From Lysobacterales bacterium (lineage in GTDB: Bacteria > Pseudomonadota > Gammaproteobacteria > Xanthomonadales > SZUA-36): a stretch of 33,191 nt of DNA. Below are positions 1-7,293 of this stretch, piece after piece. Under the pieces are notes generated by a model. The model saw only the letters and a list, made by a program, of their open reading frames with translations, was not told the origin of the DNA and did not search any database. How positions within the stretch are numbered: the first letter of the stretch is position 1; every line of letters begins with the position of its first letter. The stretch lies in the NCBI GenBank assembly GCA_029859645.1, contig JAOUCS010000028.1:1-33191 (forward strand), given 5' to 3'. The position numbers and the translations under genes were made by a program.

Positions 1-1
1 T

Positions 2-118
2 ATCGTTGGCGCGACACTTTTTCCGCACAACATTGGACTCGGCGCTGCGAACGACCCCGACCTGATCTATGAAATTGGCCGCGTAACCGCCCTGGAAATG
101 CTGGCAACAGGTCTGGAT
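2..118 (+). pseudogene. GH3 beta-glucosidase / exo-beta-glucanase, 5' part, truncated
   Basis: The open frame entering from the left edge reads through a GH3 N-terminal domain stretch: [20 protein letters not shown], then [17 protein letters not shown]. In the GH3 glucan 1,3/1,4-beta-glucosidase (ExoP-like) subfamily this is followed by WTFAPT and the rest of the catalytic barrel. Here homology stops after codon GAT at 116-118 and the frame runs into unrelated sequence, ending at a TAA at 158-160. The gene is therefore cut early in its catalytic domain and cannot be functional. The next sequence is the end of an IS3-like element, which is the likely cause. The start and signal peptide lie outside the window. 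The fold assignment is from recognised family motifs, the cause is inference. Confidence 0.8.
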
Positions 119-270
119 GACCGGTGCGCATTAACTGGTCCAGTTGTTAAGTTAGTCTAAGCGGCCTTTTGGCCTGTTTCCACCTCTCGCATTCCTTCGT
201 TCGGCAACACGACTTCGGGTGCCGGTGGCCGATAGCCCAGCGCACTGTGTGGGCGCTTGGTGTTGTAGTG
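119..270 (-). mobile_element. IS3-family element remnant: transposase C-terminus plus terminal end
   Basis: On the minus strand, from about 270 down to 166, the frame reads HYNTKRPHSALGYRPPAPE followed by about 18 residues and a stop. This is the highly conserved C-terminal end of the IS3/IS481-type rve integrase domain (YNxxRPHSALGYxxPAPE). Everything upstream of HYNT is missing: the frame meets stops immediately, so only about 35 codons survive. The left-hand stretch 119-165 holds the non-coding end of the element. The TG at 124-125 would fit an IS3-type TG...CA terminus, and an imperfect 13-base palindrome (AACTGGTCCAGTT) lies at 131-143. The boundaries are approximate because no second end or target duplication is present. 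Confidence 0.78.
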
Positions 271-303
271 GGTGCGCCCCTACGAAGGCGACTACTACAA
301 CAC
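260..303. repeat. 10-bp perfect inverted repeat at the IS/GH43 junction
   Basis: GTGTTGTAGT at 260-269 is the exact reverse complement of ACTACAACAC at 294-303. The left arm encodes Y-N-T of the transposase on the minus strand. The right arm encodes Y-N-T of the GH43 fragment on the plus strand. The breakpoint between the two remnants lies inside or next to the 24-base loop. Confidence 0.75.
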
Positions 304-1027
304 GGGACGCGAGACGTTTCTTCTGCCAGTGCGTTGGGAAGACGGCTGGCCGGTGATGACTGATCATGGTGATGTAGTGCCTTACGTGCTGGATCGCCCA
401 AACCTTCCCAGGGCAGACACTTCAGCCATCCCGATGAGCGGGAATTTCGCTTTCCGCGAAGACTTCGATGATAGGGAACTCGACCTCTATTGGCTTTTTG
501 TGCGCGTGCCGCAGGAAAAATGGTATGACCTCGAGAGAGAGCCGGGGACGCTTGTCATCGAGCCACGCCCTGATTCCATAGGGGGCATCGCCCAGCCATC
601 CTTTATCGGAAGGCGTCAGCAGCATATGTATGCCTCGGCCTCGACCGCTATGCGCTACAGGCCAGAACAGTCTGGTGACATCGCAGGACTGGTTGCCTTC
701 CAGAGTGATGAATTCTATTACTTTCTGGGTCTTGGGCTGGACGTACACGGGGAAACGGTTGTGGAATTACGCATGCGGGCGGGGGCGGACGATCCTGCAA
801 ATGGTTTGGTGATCGCTTCGGCCCCGCTGCAAATCGAAAGCGGCGCGCCGGTTTACCTGAAAATCGATGCAAAGGGCGGCCTTTATGACTTTTCCTATGG
901 CACGGATGAAGGGGAATGGAGCATCCTGATCGGAAACGCAGACGGCAGAGTGCTCAGTACACGGACGGCGGGAGGCTTCGTTGGCGTGACTTTCGGCGTT
1001 TACGCCTATTCGGCCGGGACAGATTAG
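272..1027 (+). pseudogene. GH43 beta-xylosidase/arabinofuranosidase, C-terminal part only
   Basis: This frame can begin at a GTG at 272, but an in-frame TAG lies at 266-268 and the product starts in the middle of a known fold. YEGDYYNTGRETFLLPV and RWEDGWPV are the last strands of the GH43 five-bladed propeller. They are followed by a complete C-terminal beta-sandwich (about residues 55-251: DLYWLFVRVP, QPSFIGRRQQH, AGLVAFQS). Such GH43 enzymes normally have about 520-560 residues; the whole catalytic propeller (about 300 residues with its three acidic residues) is absent. The natural stop is kept. A second, intact GH43 with the same type of C-terminal domain lies at 4448-6097. The loss is best explained by a deletion that removed part of the adjoining IS and the 5' half of this gene. 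Confidence 0.85.
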
Positions 1028-1042
1028 TCCTTATCCGAAGCG

Positions 1043-3013
1043 TCAGTCCGGGGCGTTTTCGACGGGCAAACGGAAACTGCTGACCGGCAACCCCTCAGCC
1101 CCGTGCAAGTTGATAATCGGTGCGTTGGCCCAGGCATGACGTACCTCGACGGGCTCCGCTATATCGCTCGCATTCAGTAAAACTCGGTTCTGTTCCAGCC
1201 GGGCCTCCACGTAATGGCAAGCGCCGAGGTCGTCACAGAGTTCGAATGCCGCGGGCGTGGCAGCTCCGGATACGAACAGCGGCATTCCGGTATCGGCAAA
1301 ATGGACCGTCACTTCCTGGCCCATCCGCAGGGCGCGTAACGGGACGATACCGTCCGTCACCTCGTCGTTGCCCGGCACCAGCCCTCGTGCAACGGACGCT
1401 GCACGGACTCCGATGATGCGCTTGTTGGGTGGATGGATATCCGATGCATCAGCCGAACCGACGGTCACCACAAGTCCGCTCAGCGGATCGGCTGCCGCGA
1501 CGCGCTGCTGTGCATCGCGTATACGTGCCCAGCCCGAGTCGGTTGGAATGCCGGGCAAGGGGCCGAACTCCGGCAACTGGATAACGATGAAGGGAAGCAG
1601 TTCGCCAAGCGATTGACGCCAGTCGCTTATCATCAAGGCAAGCAAGTTCTCGTAGCTGTGTGCGCGACCGGTGTTGGATTCTCCCTGGTACCAAAGCACG
1701 CCGCTGAGCCCATATCCACTCAAGGGTGCGATCATCGCGTTGAACAGCCCGGTCACACCGGTGATTGAAGACCAGGGCGTCATTGGTGGTCTGCCAGTCG
1801 GATCGGTGACGCGTTGGACACGCCAGCCTTCGCCGAGAGGAACATGGCTGCCGTCTGGAAATACCAGCCGGATCTTGCCGGGTGGTCCAATCAGGCCACC
1901 TGCCGCCCAACTGTTGTAGGCATTGACTGCCAGCACATTGGTACCGGCTTTCAGCACACCTGGTTCAACTCGATAGTTCCGTGGGGTGTCCCATCCGAAC
2001 ATTGCGCCCACCGGTTTACCGTTTATCCAGGTGACATCCACTTCGTCGATAATGCTCAGCTCGAGCACGGCGCCCTGCTTAGCCTGCGCAGCATTCAGAT
2101 CGAAGGACTTCCTGTACCAGACCATGCCAGTGAAGCCTTTCGTACCCATGCCGGCCCATTTCCTCCAGTCGCCCAGTTGCGGGGGTGCTGCAGGCCAGTT
2201 GTTATCCTCGAAGTCAGCTTTCCAGGGTGCAGGCTCATCGTCACGGGCTGCTCTCCACCAGGCTTTCCAGTCATGGACATAGGCTTGCAGCGCTTTTCCG
2301 GTATCCCGCCCGTGAACTTCGTTGAGTTCGAGTGCGCGTTGGAATTCGTCAAGTGGCTTCAAGCCCCGGGCACTGATCCAGGCCTCTATGGAGGACCCGC
2401 CCCACGAGGCATCGATCAGGCCGAAGGGTATACGCCGGTCATTCTGCAAAGCGCGGGCAAACAGGTAACAGGCGGCTGAGAAAGAGGGCACCGTGTCGGC
2501 CGTGGCAATTTCCCAGCCTGACACTTCGGTGAATTCAGCGAGCGGTTTCGTGCTGCTGTCATGCTCCACCGTCAGCAGTCGAATGGAAGAATCGATTTTC
2601 GCGGTGTCACGCCACGGCTCGTTCAGATTCGCCATCGGGTATTCGGTGTTTGACTGGCCGGAACACAGCCAGACTTCGCCAATCAGAATATTCTCAAGCA
2701 CACGGACCAGGCCGTCCGTCCCTGCCAATTCCAGGCGGTGAGGACCGCCGGCCGGCAGGGCAGGGAACTCTGCGGACCAGTTTCCGGACTTATCAGCGCG
2801 CACGTTCTGCACGTGTTCGGCCAGCGAAACGCGCATTTCTGCGCCCGGTGTTGCCGAGCCCCACACGCTGATGGGTCGTTCACGCTGCAGCACCATGTGG
2901 CTGCTGAACAGGCTGGAAAAAGCGGGTTCCATGGCCGACGCCGTGCCGGACCAGAGAGCCGTAATGGTGACGAAAACCAGCAGTATGTGTAACAGCAGAT
3001 CCTTGTTCTTCAT
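1043..3013 (-). CDS. Secreted sialate O-acetylesterase-family (SASA/DUF303) carbohydrate esterase
   Basis: About 656 residues. From the ATG at 3013 the protein begins with a Sec signal peptide (MKNKDLLLHI..., cleavage predicted after TASA near residue 27). SGNH-esterase signatures are split by inserted beta domains: WLCSGQSN with nucleophile Ser121, the YQGESN block at about 442-447, and an Asp-x-His pair (SDIHPPNKR, Asp525/His527). Between them, at about 283-393, lies a GH2-like jelly-roll module (WYRKSFDL, INGKPVGAMFGWD, GTNVLAVNAYNSW). The family removes O-acetyl groups from sialic acids or, in hemicellulose loci, from acetylated xylan; with GH43 and a pentoside symporter next door, acetylxylan or xylo-oligosaccharide deacetylation in the periplasm is the likely role. 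In-frame starts further upstream (3028, 3037, TTG 3064) would place the LacI-type operator or the predicted -10 inside the gene, so 3013 is preferred although it lacks a clear Shine-Dalgarno. Confidence 0.9.
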   Translation of the reverse strand: MKNKDLLLHILLVFVTITALWSGTASAMEPAFSSLFSSHMVLQRERPISVWGSATPGAEMRVSLAEHVQNVRADKSGNWSAEFPALPAGGPHRLELAGTDGLVRVLENILIGEVWLCSGQSNTEYPMANLNEPWRDTAKIDSSIRLLTVEHDSSTKPLAEFTEVSGWEIATADTVPSFSAACYLFARALQNDRRIPFGLIDASWGGSSIEAWISARGLKPLDEFQRALELNEVHGRDTGKALQAYVHDWKAWWRAARDDEPAPWKADFEDNNWPAAPPQLGDWRKWAGMGTKGFTGMVWYRKSFDLNAAQAKQGAVLELSIIDEVDVTWINGKPVGAMFGWDTPRNYRVEPGVLKAGTNVLAVNAYNSWAAGGLIGPPGKIRLVFPDGSHVPLGEGWRVQRVTDPTGRPPMTPWSSITGVTGLFNAMIAPLSGYGLSGVLWYQGESNTGRAHSYENLLALMISDWRQSLGELLPFIVIQLPEFGPLPGIPTDSGWARIRDAQQRVAAADPLSGLVVTVGSADASDIHPPNKRIIGVRAASVARGLVPGNDEVTDGIVPLRALRMGQEVTVHFADTGMPLFVSGAATPAAFELCDDLGACHYVEARLEQNRVLLNASDIAEPVEVRHAWANAPIINLHGAEGLPVSSFRLPVENAPD

Positions 3014-3035
3014 GATTGGATAGTTCATGCCTGTC

Positions 3036-3064
3036 ATTTTGTAAACGTTTGCATTTCTGATCAA
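3036..3064 (-). promoter_or_regulatory. Predicted promoter of the esterase gene
   Basis: On the minus strand a TTGATC (3064-3059) and a CAAAAT (3041-3036) are separated by 17 bases. This resembles -35/-10 elements with moderate matches. The LacI-type operator lies in the spacer. The expected transcript start near 3028 supports translation from the ATG at 3013. Prediction by eye. Confidence 0.35.
3040..3053. promoter_or_regulatory. LacI-family operator between divergent xylan genes
   Basis: TGTAAACGTTTGCA is a 14-base near-perfect palindrome with a central CG. It departs from the TGTAAACGTTTACA form by one base, and it fits the operator type bound by LacI/GalR-family sugar repressors. It lies in the 125-base gap between the esterase (minus) and the symporter/xylosidase pair (plus), and it overlaps predicted promoter elements of both. 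No LacI-type regulator gene is present in the window, so the cognate protein is unknown. Confidence 0.7.
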
Positions 3065-3078
3065 GCGCTGTGTAGTAT
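3049..3078 (+). promoter_or_regulatory. Predicted promoter of the symporter-xylosidase operon
   Basis: TTGCAT at 3049-3054 and TAGTAT at 3073-3078 have an 18-base spacer, a plausible -35/-10 pair. The -35 overlaps the right half of the LacI-type operator, which fits repression by occlusion. Predicted by eye only. Confidence 0.35.
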
Positions 3079-3138
3079 CCCTGAGTTCCGGCTGAAGTCG
3101 GGGTGATGATTTTCCGCGAAATTGAGGCGATTCAACCT

Positions 3139-4455
3139 ATGCAAAGACTCTCTGTGACAGAGAAGTTCGGCTACGGCCTTGGAGACATGGCAAGCAATAT
3201 CGTCTTCCAGGTCGTCATCAATTTCATGTTGTATTTCTACACAGACGTTTTCGGCATTGGAGCCGCGGCAGTCGGCACGCTGATGCTTGTCGTGCGCCTT
3301 TTCGATGCCGTAACGGACCCGCTGATGGGTGGTCTCGCGGACCGCACCCACACGCGCTGGGGACGATACCGGCCCTACCTGGTCTGGATTGCAATTCCCT
3401 ACGGCATCCTCGCGGTAATAGCATTTACCACCCCGGATCTCTCCGACAGCGGCAAGCTGGTTTACGCGTATATCACCTATGCATTGCTGATGACTGCCTA
3501 CACCGCGATAAATATACCCTATTCCGCACTGGGTGGCGTGATCACCGCCGATTCCCAGGAACGCGCCTCGGTCCAGTCCTGGCGGTTCATGCTGGCCATG
3601 GCCGGCGGTGCATTGGTGACAGCGAGTACCCTGCCGCTGGTTGATTTTTTTGGTGACGGCGACCGTCAGAAGGGGTTCCAGATGGCCGTGGCGGTTCTTG
3701 CAATGATCGCCGTGATTGCATTTTTCGCCTGTTTCGCGATGACACGGGAGCGCGAGAGCCCGGTCGAGAAAGCGCAGAAGCAGAACATTTTTGGCGATTT
3801 TGTCTCGTTGCTGAAGAACGATCAGTGGGTGTTGATCGCCGGGATCACTTTTGTGCTGCTGGTCGCAGTGGCGATGCGCGGCGCGACCACGCCTTACTAC
3901 GTGGAGTACTACCAGGGCGGCGATTCGAAAATGATCACGGTATTCATGACCGCCGGCATGCTGGCGGGCATCGCCGGCGCCATGTTCGCCAACTGGCTCA
4001 GCGCACATACCTGCAAGGTCAGAGTGATGAAATGGGCGACCCTGGGGGTTATCGTCTTTCACCTGGCGGTGGTCTTCGTGCCGCGGGGACAGATGATGCT
4101 GGCGCTGGTCTTGATGTCGGTTGCCAACTTCTGTCACATGATCCTGATTCCATACCTGTTTTCAGCGGTTCCGGATACCGTGGATTACGGATTGCAGCGC
4201 TGGGGCAAGGGCGCGATGGCCATGAGTTTCTCCGGCCATCTGCTGGCTCTGAAAATTGGCATCGCCGTCGGCGGCGCTTTGACCGGCTGGATTCTCGCGA
4301 TGACAAACTACCAGCCCAACATCGAGCAGTCCGCCGAAGCGCTCAACGGCATCGTTTTTAACCTGGCTGTCACGCAGGTGATAGCCGGTATCCTGATCCT
4401 TGTCTGTCTGTATTTTTACAAACTGAACCGTGAATGGGCTACGCAAAATGGCTGA
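3139..4455 (+). CDS. GPH-family (MelB/XynP-like) sugar:cation symporter
   Basis: From the ATG at 3139 the protein has about 438 residues and about 12 membrane segments. It carries the glycoside-pentoside-hexuronide symporter signatures: an N-terminal EKFGYGLGDMASN followed by a first helix ending FMLYFYTDVFG, then LFDAVTDPLMGGLADRT with RWGRYRPYL, the cation/sugar-site region of MelB-like carriers. A C-terminal KGAMAMSFSGHLLALKIG block is also typical. The probable cargo is xylo-oligosaccharides or xylosides, inferred from the xylosidase whose start overlaps the 3' end by 8 bases (4448-4455). In-frame GTG/ATG starts at 3103/3106 would add 11-12 non-conserved residues; 3139 matches where the family begins, with a GAGG 11 bases upstream. 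Probably controlled through the LacI-type operator at 3040-3053. Confidence 0.9.
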   Translation: MQRLSVTEKFGYGLGDMASNIVFQVVINFMLYFYTDVFGIGAAAVGTLMLVVRLFDAVTDPLMGGLADRTHTRWGRYRPYLVWIAIPYGILAVIAFTTPDLSDSGKLVYAYITYALLMTAYTAINIPYSALGGVITADSQERASVQSWRFMLAMAGGALVTASTLPLVDFFGDGDRQKGFQMAVAVLAMIAVIAFFACFAMTRERESPVEKAQKQNIFGDFVSLLKNDQWVLIAGITFVLLVAVAMRGATTPYYVEYYQGGDSKMITVFMTAGMLAGIAGAMFANWLSAHTCKVRVMKWATLGVIVFHLAVVFVPRGQMMLALVLMSVANFCHMILIPYLFSAVPDTVDYGLQRWGKGAMAMSFSGHLLALKIGIAVGGALTGWILAMTNYQPNIEQSAEALNGIVFNLAVTQVIAGILILVCLYFYKLNREWATQNG

Positions 4456-6097
4456 TCCTCAGAATAAAAAAATGATCCGAAATCCTATTCTGCCGGGCTT
4501 TAACCCCGATCCTTCCATTGTCCGGGTCGGTGAAGACTTTTACATCGCCACGTCAACTTTTGAGTGGTATCCGGGCGTGCAGATTCACCACTCGCGCGAC
4601 CTGCGCCACTGGCGTCTGATTTCCAGGCCGCTGAACCGGGCTGCGTTGCTGGACATGCGCGGCAATCCCGATTCCTGCGGTGTGTGGGCGCCCTGCCTGA
4701 GCTGGCATGATGGCTTGTTCTACCTGGTCTATGCTGACGTCAAGCGTCTTGACGGAAATTTCAAGGACGCTCATAACTACCTGACAACTTGCTCGACGGT
4801 TGACGGCCATTGGAACGACCCGGTCTACCTCAACAGCAGTGGCTTCGACGCGTCATTGTTTCATGATGATGACGGCCGTAAGTGGCTGGTCAATATGGTC
4901 TGGGATCATCGACCATTGCGAAATCGTTTCGGCGGTATTTACCTGCAGGAATACAGCGTCGAGCAGGGCCGGCTGACAGGACCGGTAAAAAATATTTTCC
5001 TTGGTAGCGATCTTGGTTTCACCGAGGCGCCTCACCTCTACAAACGGGATGGCTGGTACTATCTGCTGACCGCTGAGGGCGGTACCGGCTACCAGCACGC
5101 GATGACCATGGCGCGGTCACGCAGTATTGAGGGCCCCTATGAGCTGGATCCGCAAGGCTACCTGCTGACAGCCAAGGACAACCGTAACCTGCCGCTGCAA
5201 CGGGCAGGTCACGGCGACCTGTTCGATACGCCGGACGGGCAGACCTACCTGGTGCACCTGTGCAGCCGGCCCCTGAAGGGTCTGCAGCGCAGCCCGATGG
5301 GTCGCGAAAGCGGTCTGCAGAAATTCGACTGGAGCGAGGATGGCTGGCCACGTATTGCCGGCGCCAGCGGTGACGGCTTGCCGGAGCTCAATGTGCCGGC
5401 CCCGGGCCTGGTGCCGCATCCCTGGCCGGAGGTACCGGTGCGGAGGGGTTTCGATTCACCTGAATTGCCAGCGGAATTTCAGTGGTTGCGTTCTCCTGAA
5501 CCCGAACGGTTCATGAGCCTGGCCGAACGGCCGGGATTTCTGCGATTAACCGGTAAAGAGGCTCTTGGCAGCTGGTTCGAGCAAGCGCTGGTTGCGCGTC
5601 GCCAGGAAGCGTTCTGCTTTACCGCTGAAACCTGCCTGGAATTCCAGCCGACGAATTTTCAGCAAATGGCCGGCCTGGTCAGTTATTACAATAAGCACAA
5701 GTACCACTACCTGTATGTTTCGGTGGATGAACAGGGTCGCAGGGTTATCGACATCATGAGTTGCGAGGCAGACTCAACGAATGTGAGTTCGTTTCCTCTC
5801 GCAGAGGGTTGTGCCAGGCAGTTCAAACTCGATAACCGTTTCCGCCTGCCGGACGAAGGTCCGGTCTGGCTGCGTGCCGAGGTCGATCACCAGGCGCTGC
5901 AATTTTCGTGGTCAACGGACGGCGAGAACTGGTCGAATACCCCTGGGGTGTTGAATCAGTCACTGATTTCCGATGAAGCGGGCGAGGGCGAAGGCGCCAG
6001 CTTTACCGGCGCGTTTATCGGTATGGCCTGCCAGGACATCTCGGGCCAGAATGCGCCGGCAGACTTCGCTTACTTCGAATACCGGGAGCAGCAGTAG
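4448..6097 (+). CDS. xynB: GH43 beta-xylosidase (GH43_11-like), cytoplasmic
   Basis: About 549 residues without a signal peptide, the usual length for two-domain GH43 xylosidases. The five-bladed propeller (about 10-320) shows the catalytic triad: Asp21 in GFNPDPSIVRVGEDFY (general base), Asp134 in FDASLFHDDDG (pKa modulator) and Glu193 in GFTEAPHLYKRDGWYYLL (general acid). The second half is the beta-sandwich that closes the active site (MAGLVSYYNKHKYHYLYVSV, then GAFIGMACQD near the end). These enzymes release xylose from the non-reducing end of xylo-oligosaccharides. The start overlaps the symporter gene by 8 bases, implying translational coupling, so imported oligomers would be hydrolysed in the cytoplasm. 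An ATG at 4475 is an alternative start. Side activity on arabinofuranosides is possible. Confidence 0.93.
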   Translation: MADPQNKKMIRNPILPGFNPDPSIVRVGEDFYIATSTFEWYPGVQIHHSRDLRHWRLISRPLNRAALLDMRGNPDSCGVWAPCLSWHDGLFYLVYADVKRLDGNFKDAHNYLTTCSTVDGHWNDPVYLNSSGFDASLFHDDDGRKWLVNMVWDHRPLRNRFGGIYLQEYSVEQGRLTGPVKNIFLGSDLGFTEAPHLYKRDGWYYLLTAEGGTGYQHAMTMARSRSIEGPYELDPQGYLLTAKDNRNLPLQRAGHGDLFDTPDGQTYLVHLCSRPLKGLQRSPMGRESGLQKFDWSEDGWPRIAGASGDGLPELNVPAPGLVPHPWPEVPVRRGFDSPELPAEFQWLRSPEPERFMSLAERPGFLRLTGKEALGSWFEQALVARRQEAFCFTAETCLEFQPTNFQQMAGLVSYYNKHKYHYLYVSVDEQGRRVIDIMSCEADSTNVSSFPLAEGCARQFKLDNRFRLPDEGPVWLRAEVDHQALQFSWSTDGENWSNTPGVLNQSLISDEAGEGEGASFTGAFIGMACQDISGQNAPADFAYFEYREQQ

Positions 6098-6111
6098 CCC
6101 GATCGTCCCGC

Positions 6112-6369
6112 TCAGTTCCGGTCGAGCGTTGCGGTCAACAACTTTGTGCCTGTCAATTGCTCGCCGCGGCTTCCCGGAGATACGCCGCCGACGTGAAACA
6201 GGTGCCGCCCTCCGGCGTTGACGGCGCTACCGTCTTCCTTGAACACGTGTAATTGTTCCGGCTGGACTCGAAAACTGATGACGCGGTTTTCACCCGGCTG
6301 AAGAGAGACAGTCTGAAATCCGATAAGGCTGGCCCGTGGTGTTTCGAAGGGCGCATCCTGAACGGTCAC
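6112..6369 (-). pseudogene. GH3 beta-xylosidase-like, C-terminal FnIII-like remnant
   Basis: The minus-strand frame gives about 85 residues that match only the last domain of GH3 xylosidase/glucosidase enzymes: TPRASLIGFQTVSLQPGE, then VISFRVQPEQLHVF, then a glycine-rich LFHVGGVSPGSR end. This is the fibronectin-III-like C-terminal module (consensus LkGFqrvxLxPGExxxVxF). The rest of the enzyme, more than 600 residues, is missing: the intact psiE gene begins immediately upstream and its stop lies 4 bases away. The fragment has no start of its own except an unlikely GTG. It is a different GH3 subfamily from the fragment at 2-118, because ExoP-like enzymes lack this FnIII module. It ends 15 bases from the converging xylosidase gene. 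Confidence 0.75.
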
Positions 6370-6373
6370 ACAC

Positions 6374-6790
6374 TTATTGGTCCTCTTCCACCTGAGGGTA
6401 AGGCAAACGGATATGGCCGAAGCGAATCACCAGGACGGTGATGGCCAGGATCAATGCAGCCACGGCTACGCCCACTACACGCCAGGTCTCCATTTCCTTC
6501 ATGTCAAGGATCAGGTAACGGGCCAGGGCGACAATTGAAATGTACAGCGGCATCCGCACCGGCAGTTTGCCGGAATCGAGGTAAATCGATACCATCGCCA
6601 GCACTTCGAGGTAGATGAACATCAGCAGCAGATCGGCCAGCGTAACGGTCATCGCTTCGATCATCACCCCGATCTCGATTCCAACCGCGACCACGGTTGC
6701 AATGGCAATGATCAACAGTCCGATATCCTGAACCCAAACCAGGGCTTTATGACCCACCCGATTGATTTTTTTCATGGCGATAGGCGTCAT
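6374..6790 (-). CDS. psiE: PsiE-family phosphate-starvation-inducible membrane protein
   Basis: About 138 residues with four hydrophobic segments (about 20-40, 48-70, 80-95, 103-123) and the PsiE-family layout: LADLLLMFIYLEVLAMVSIYL, where Glu in the second segment is conserved, then a short basic loop and PLYISIVALARYLIL. The family is named from E. coli psiE, which is induced by phosphate starvation; its biochemical role is not established. An in-frame ATG at 6775 (MKKINRVG) is the alternative start; neither start has a good Shine-Dalgarno. It sits alone between two decayed genes (GH3 tail downstream, M16 tail upstream), so its surroundings say nothing about function. Confidence 0.8.
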   Translation of the reverse strand: MTPIAMKKINRVGHKALVWVQDIGLLIIAIATVVAVGIEIGVMIEAMTVTLADLLLMFIYLEVLAMVSIYLDSGKLPVRMPLYISIVALARYLILDMKEMETWRVVGVAVAALILAITVLVIRFGHIRLPYPQVEEDQ

Positions 6791-6888
6791 TGAGTATCTG
6801 ATTCGGCTACGGTGACCCCGCTCTCAGGATCAGGCTATCGCAAGCGGCAATTTCCGGCAAGTGAATTGACCTGACCCCTTTCCTTTTG

Positions 6889-7095
6889 CTACTCAACGAT
6901 TTGGCCGTCGACGTCGATGATCTGGACTTCGCCCAGGCCGAGTTCGCGCAACTGGGTCTCGATCTGGGCGCGGTCGCCCACGATCAGCCAGGTCAAGCTT
7001 TCAGGGTGCAATACTTGTTCGGCTGCACCCTGGACGCCTTCGAGGCTGACCGCCTCGTACTGCCCCTTTAGCATCCAGGCGTATCTTGAGAGAGT
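6889..7095 (-). pseudogene. M16 (insulinase-type) zinc peptidase, C-terminal remnant
   Basis: The minus-strand frame ends ...AVSLEGVQGAAEQVLHPE, then LTWLIVGDRAQIETQLREL, then GLGEVQIIDVDG and a stop. This is the characteristic end of M16 peptidases (VxLxdVqaxAxkyLxPexLtWvvVGDxxxIexxlxxLGlGxVxxlDxdG). Upstream of about 7095 the frame stays open to 7236 but loses family similarity and is rich in Arg/Pro, as expected of chance reading. The HxxEH zinc site and almost all of both domains are absent. With the GH3 tail at 6112 this is the second 3'-end-only gene in 1 kb. Confidence 0.65.
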
Positions 7096-7120
7096 GCTCG
7101 TAATGCTGCAAGGTTTTGAG

Positions 7121-7249
7121 ACAAAATGACTGCGTCGAAAGTCATGGTGGGATTGAAATGGAATCCGGGCCGGACGGAGCGGTGTTTCTGCAGCGCGAAG
7201 GCGAGCAGGATAAAATGGTGAGCTTACCCGCTGCATCGAGTCATTTTGT
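7121..7249. repeat. 11-bp inverted repeats bracketing a 129-bp non-coding segment
   Basis: ACAAAATGACT at 7121-7131 is repeated in inverse orientation as AGTCATTTTGT at 7239-7249. The segment lies between the M16 remnant and the next gene and has no credible reading frame. It could be a small non-autonomous element or IS relic, but I see no clear flanking target duplication. Most of the 6791-7293 intergenic stretch otherwise shows nothing recognisable. Confidence 0.5.
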
Positions 7250-7293
7250 GATGGTGCTATAGACTGAGTCCATAATCGATGGGTTGCATCTGT

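Noticed and set aside
147-401. 84-codon minus-strand frame across the IS/GH43 junction
   Set aside because: It is out of frame with the recognisable transposase tail and crosses the breakpoint, so it is not a gene.
3061-4137. 358-codon open frame on the minus strand
   Set aside because: It mirrors the symporter gene and has an implausible His/Cys/Gln-rich composition with no family motif.
2-6369. The two GH3 fragments as halves of one gene split by an inversion
   Set aside because: Orientation would fit an inversion, but the left piece is of the ExoP-like glucanase subfamily, which lacks the FnIII-like C-terminal module seen in the right piece. More than 400 residues would also be missing in between.
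6862-6889. GGGGTCAGGTC-like motif (minus strand), reminiscent of sequences flanking RAYT transposases
   Set aside because: Single copy, no hairpin pair and no transposase remnant around it.
7121-7249. A MITE defined by the 11-bp inverted repeats
   Set aside because: No target-site duplication, only one copy in the window, and the repeat does not extend beyond 11 bases. Kept only as an inverted repeat.
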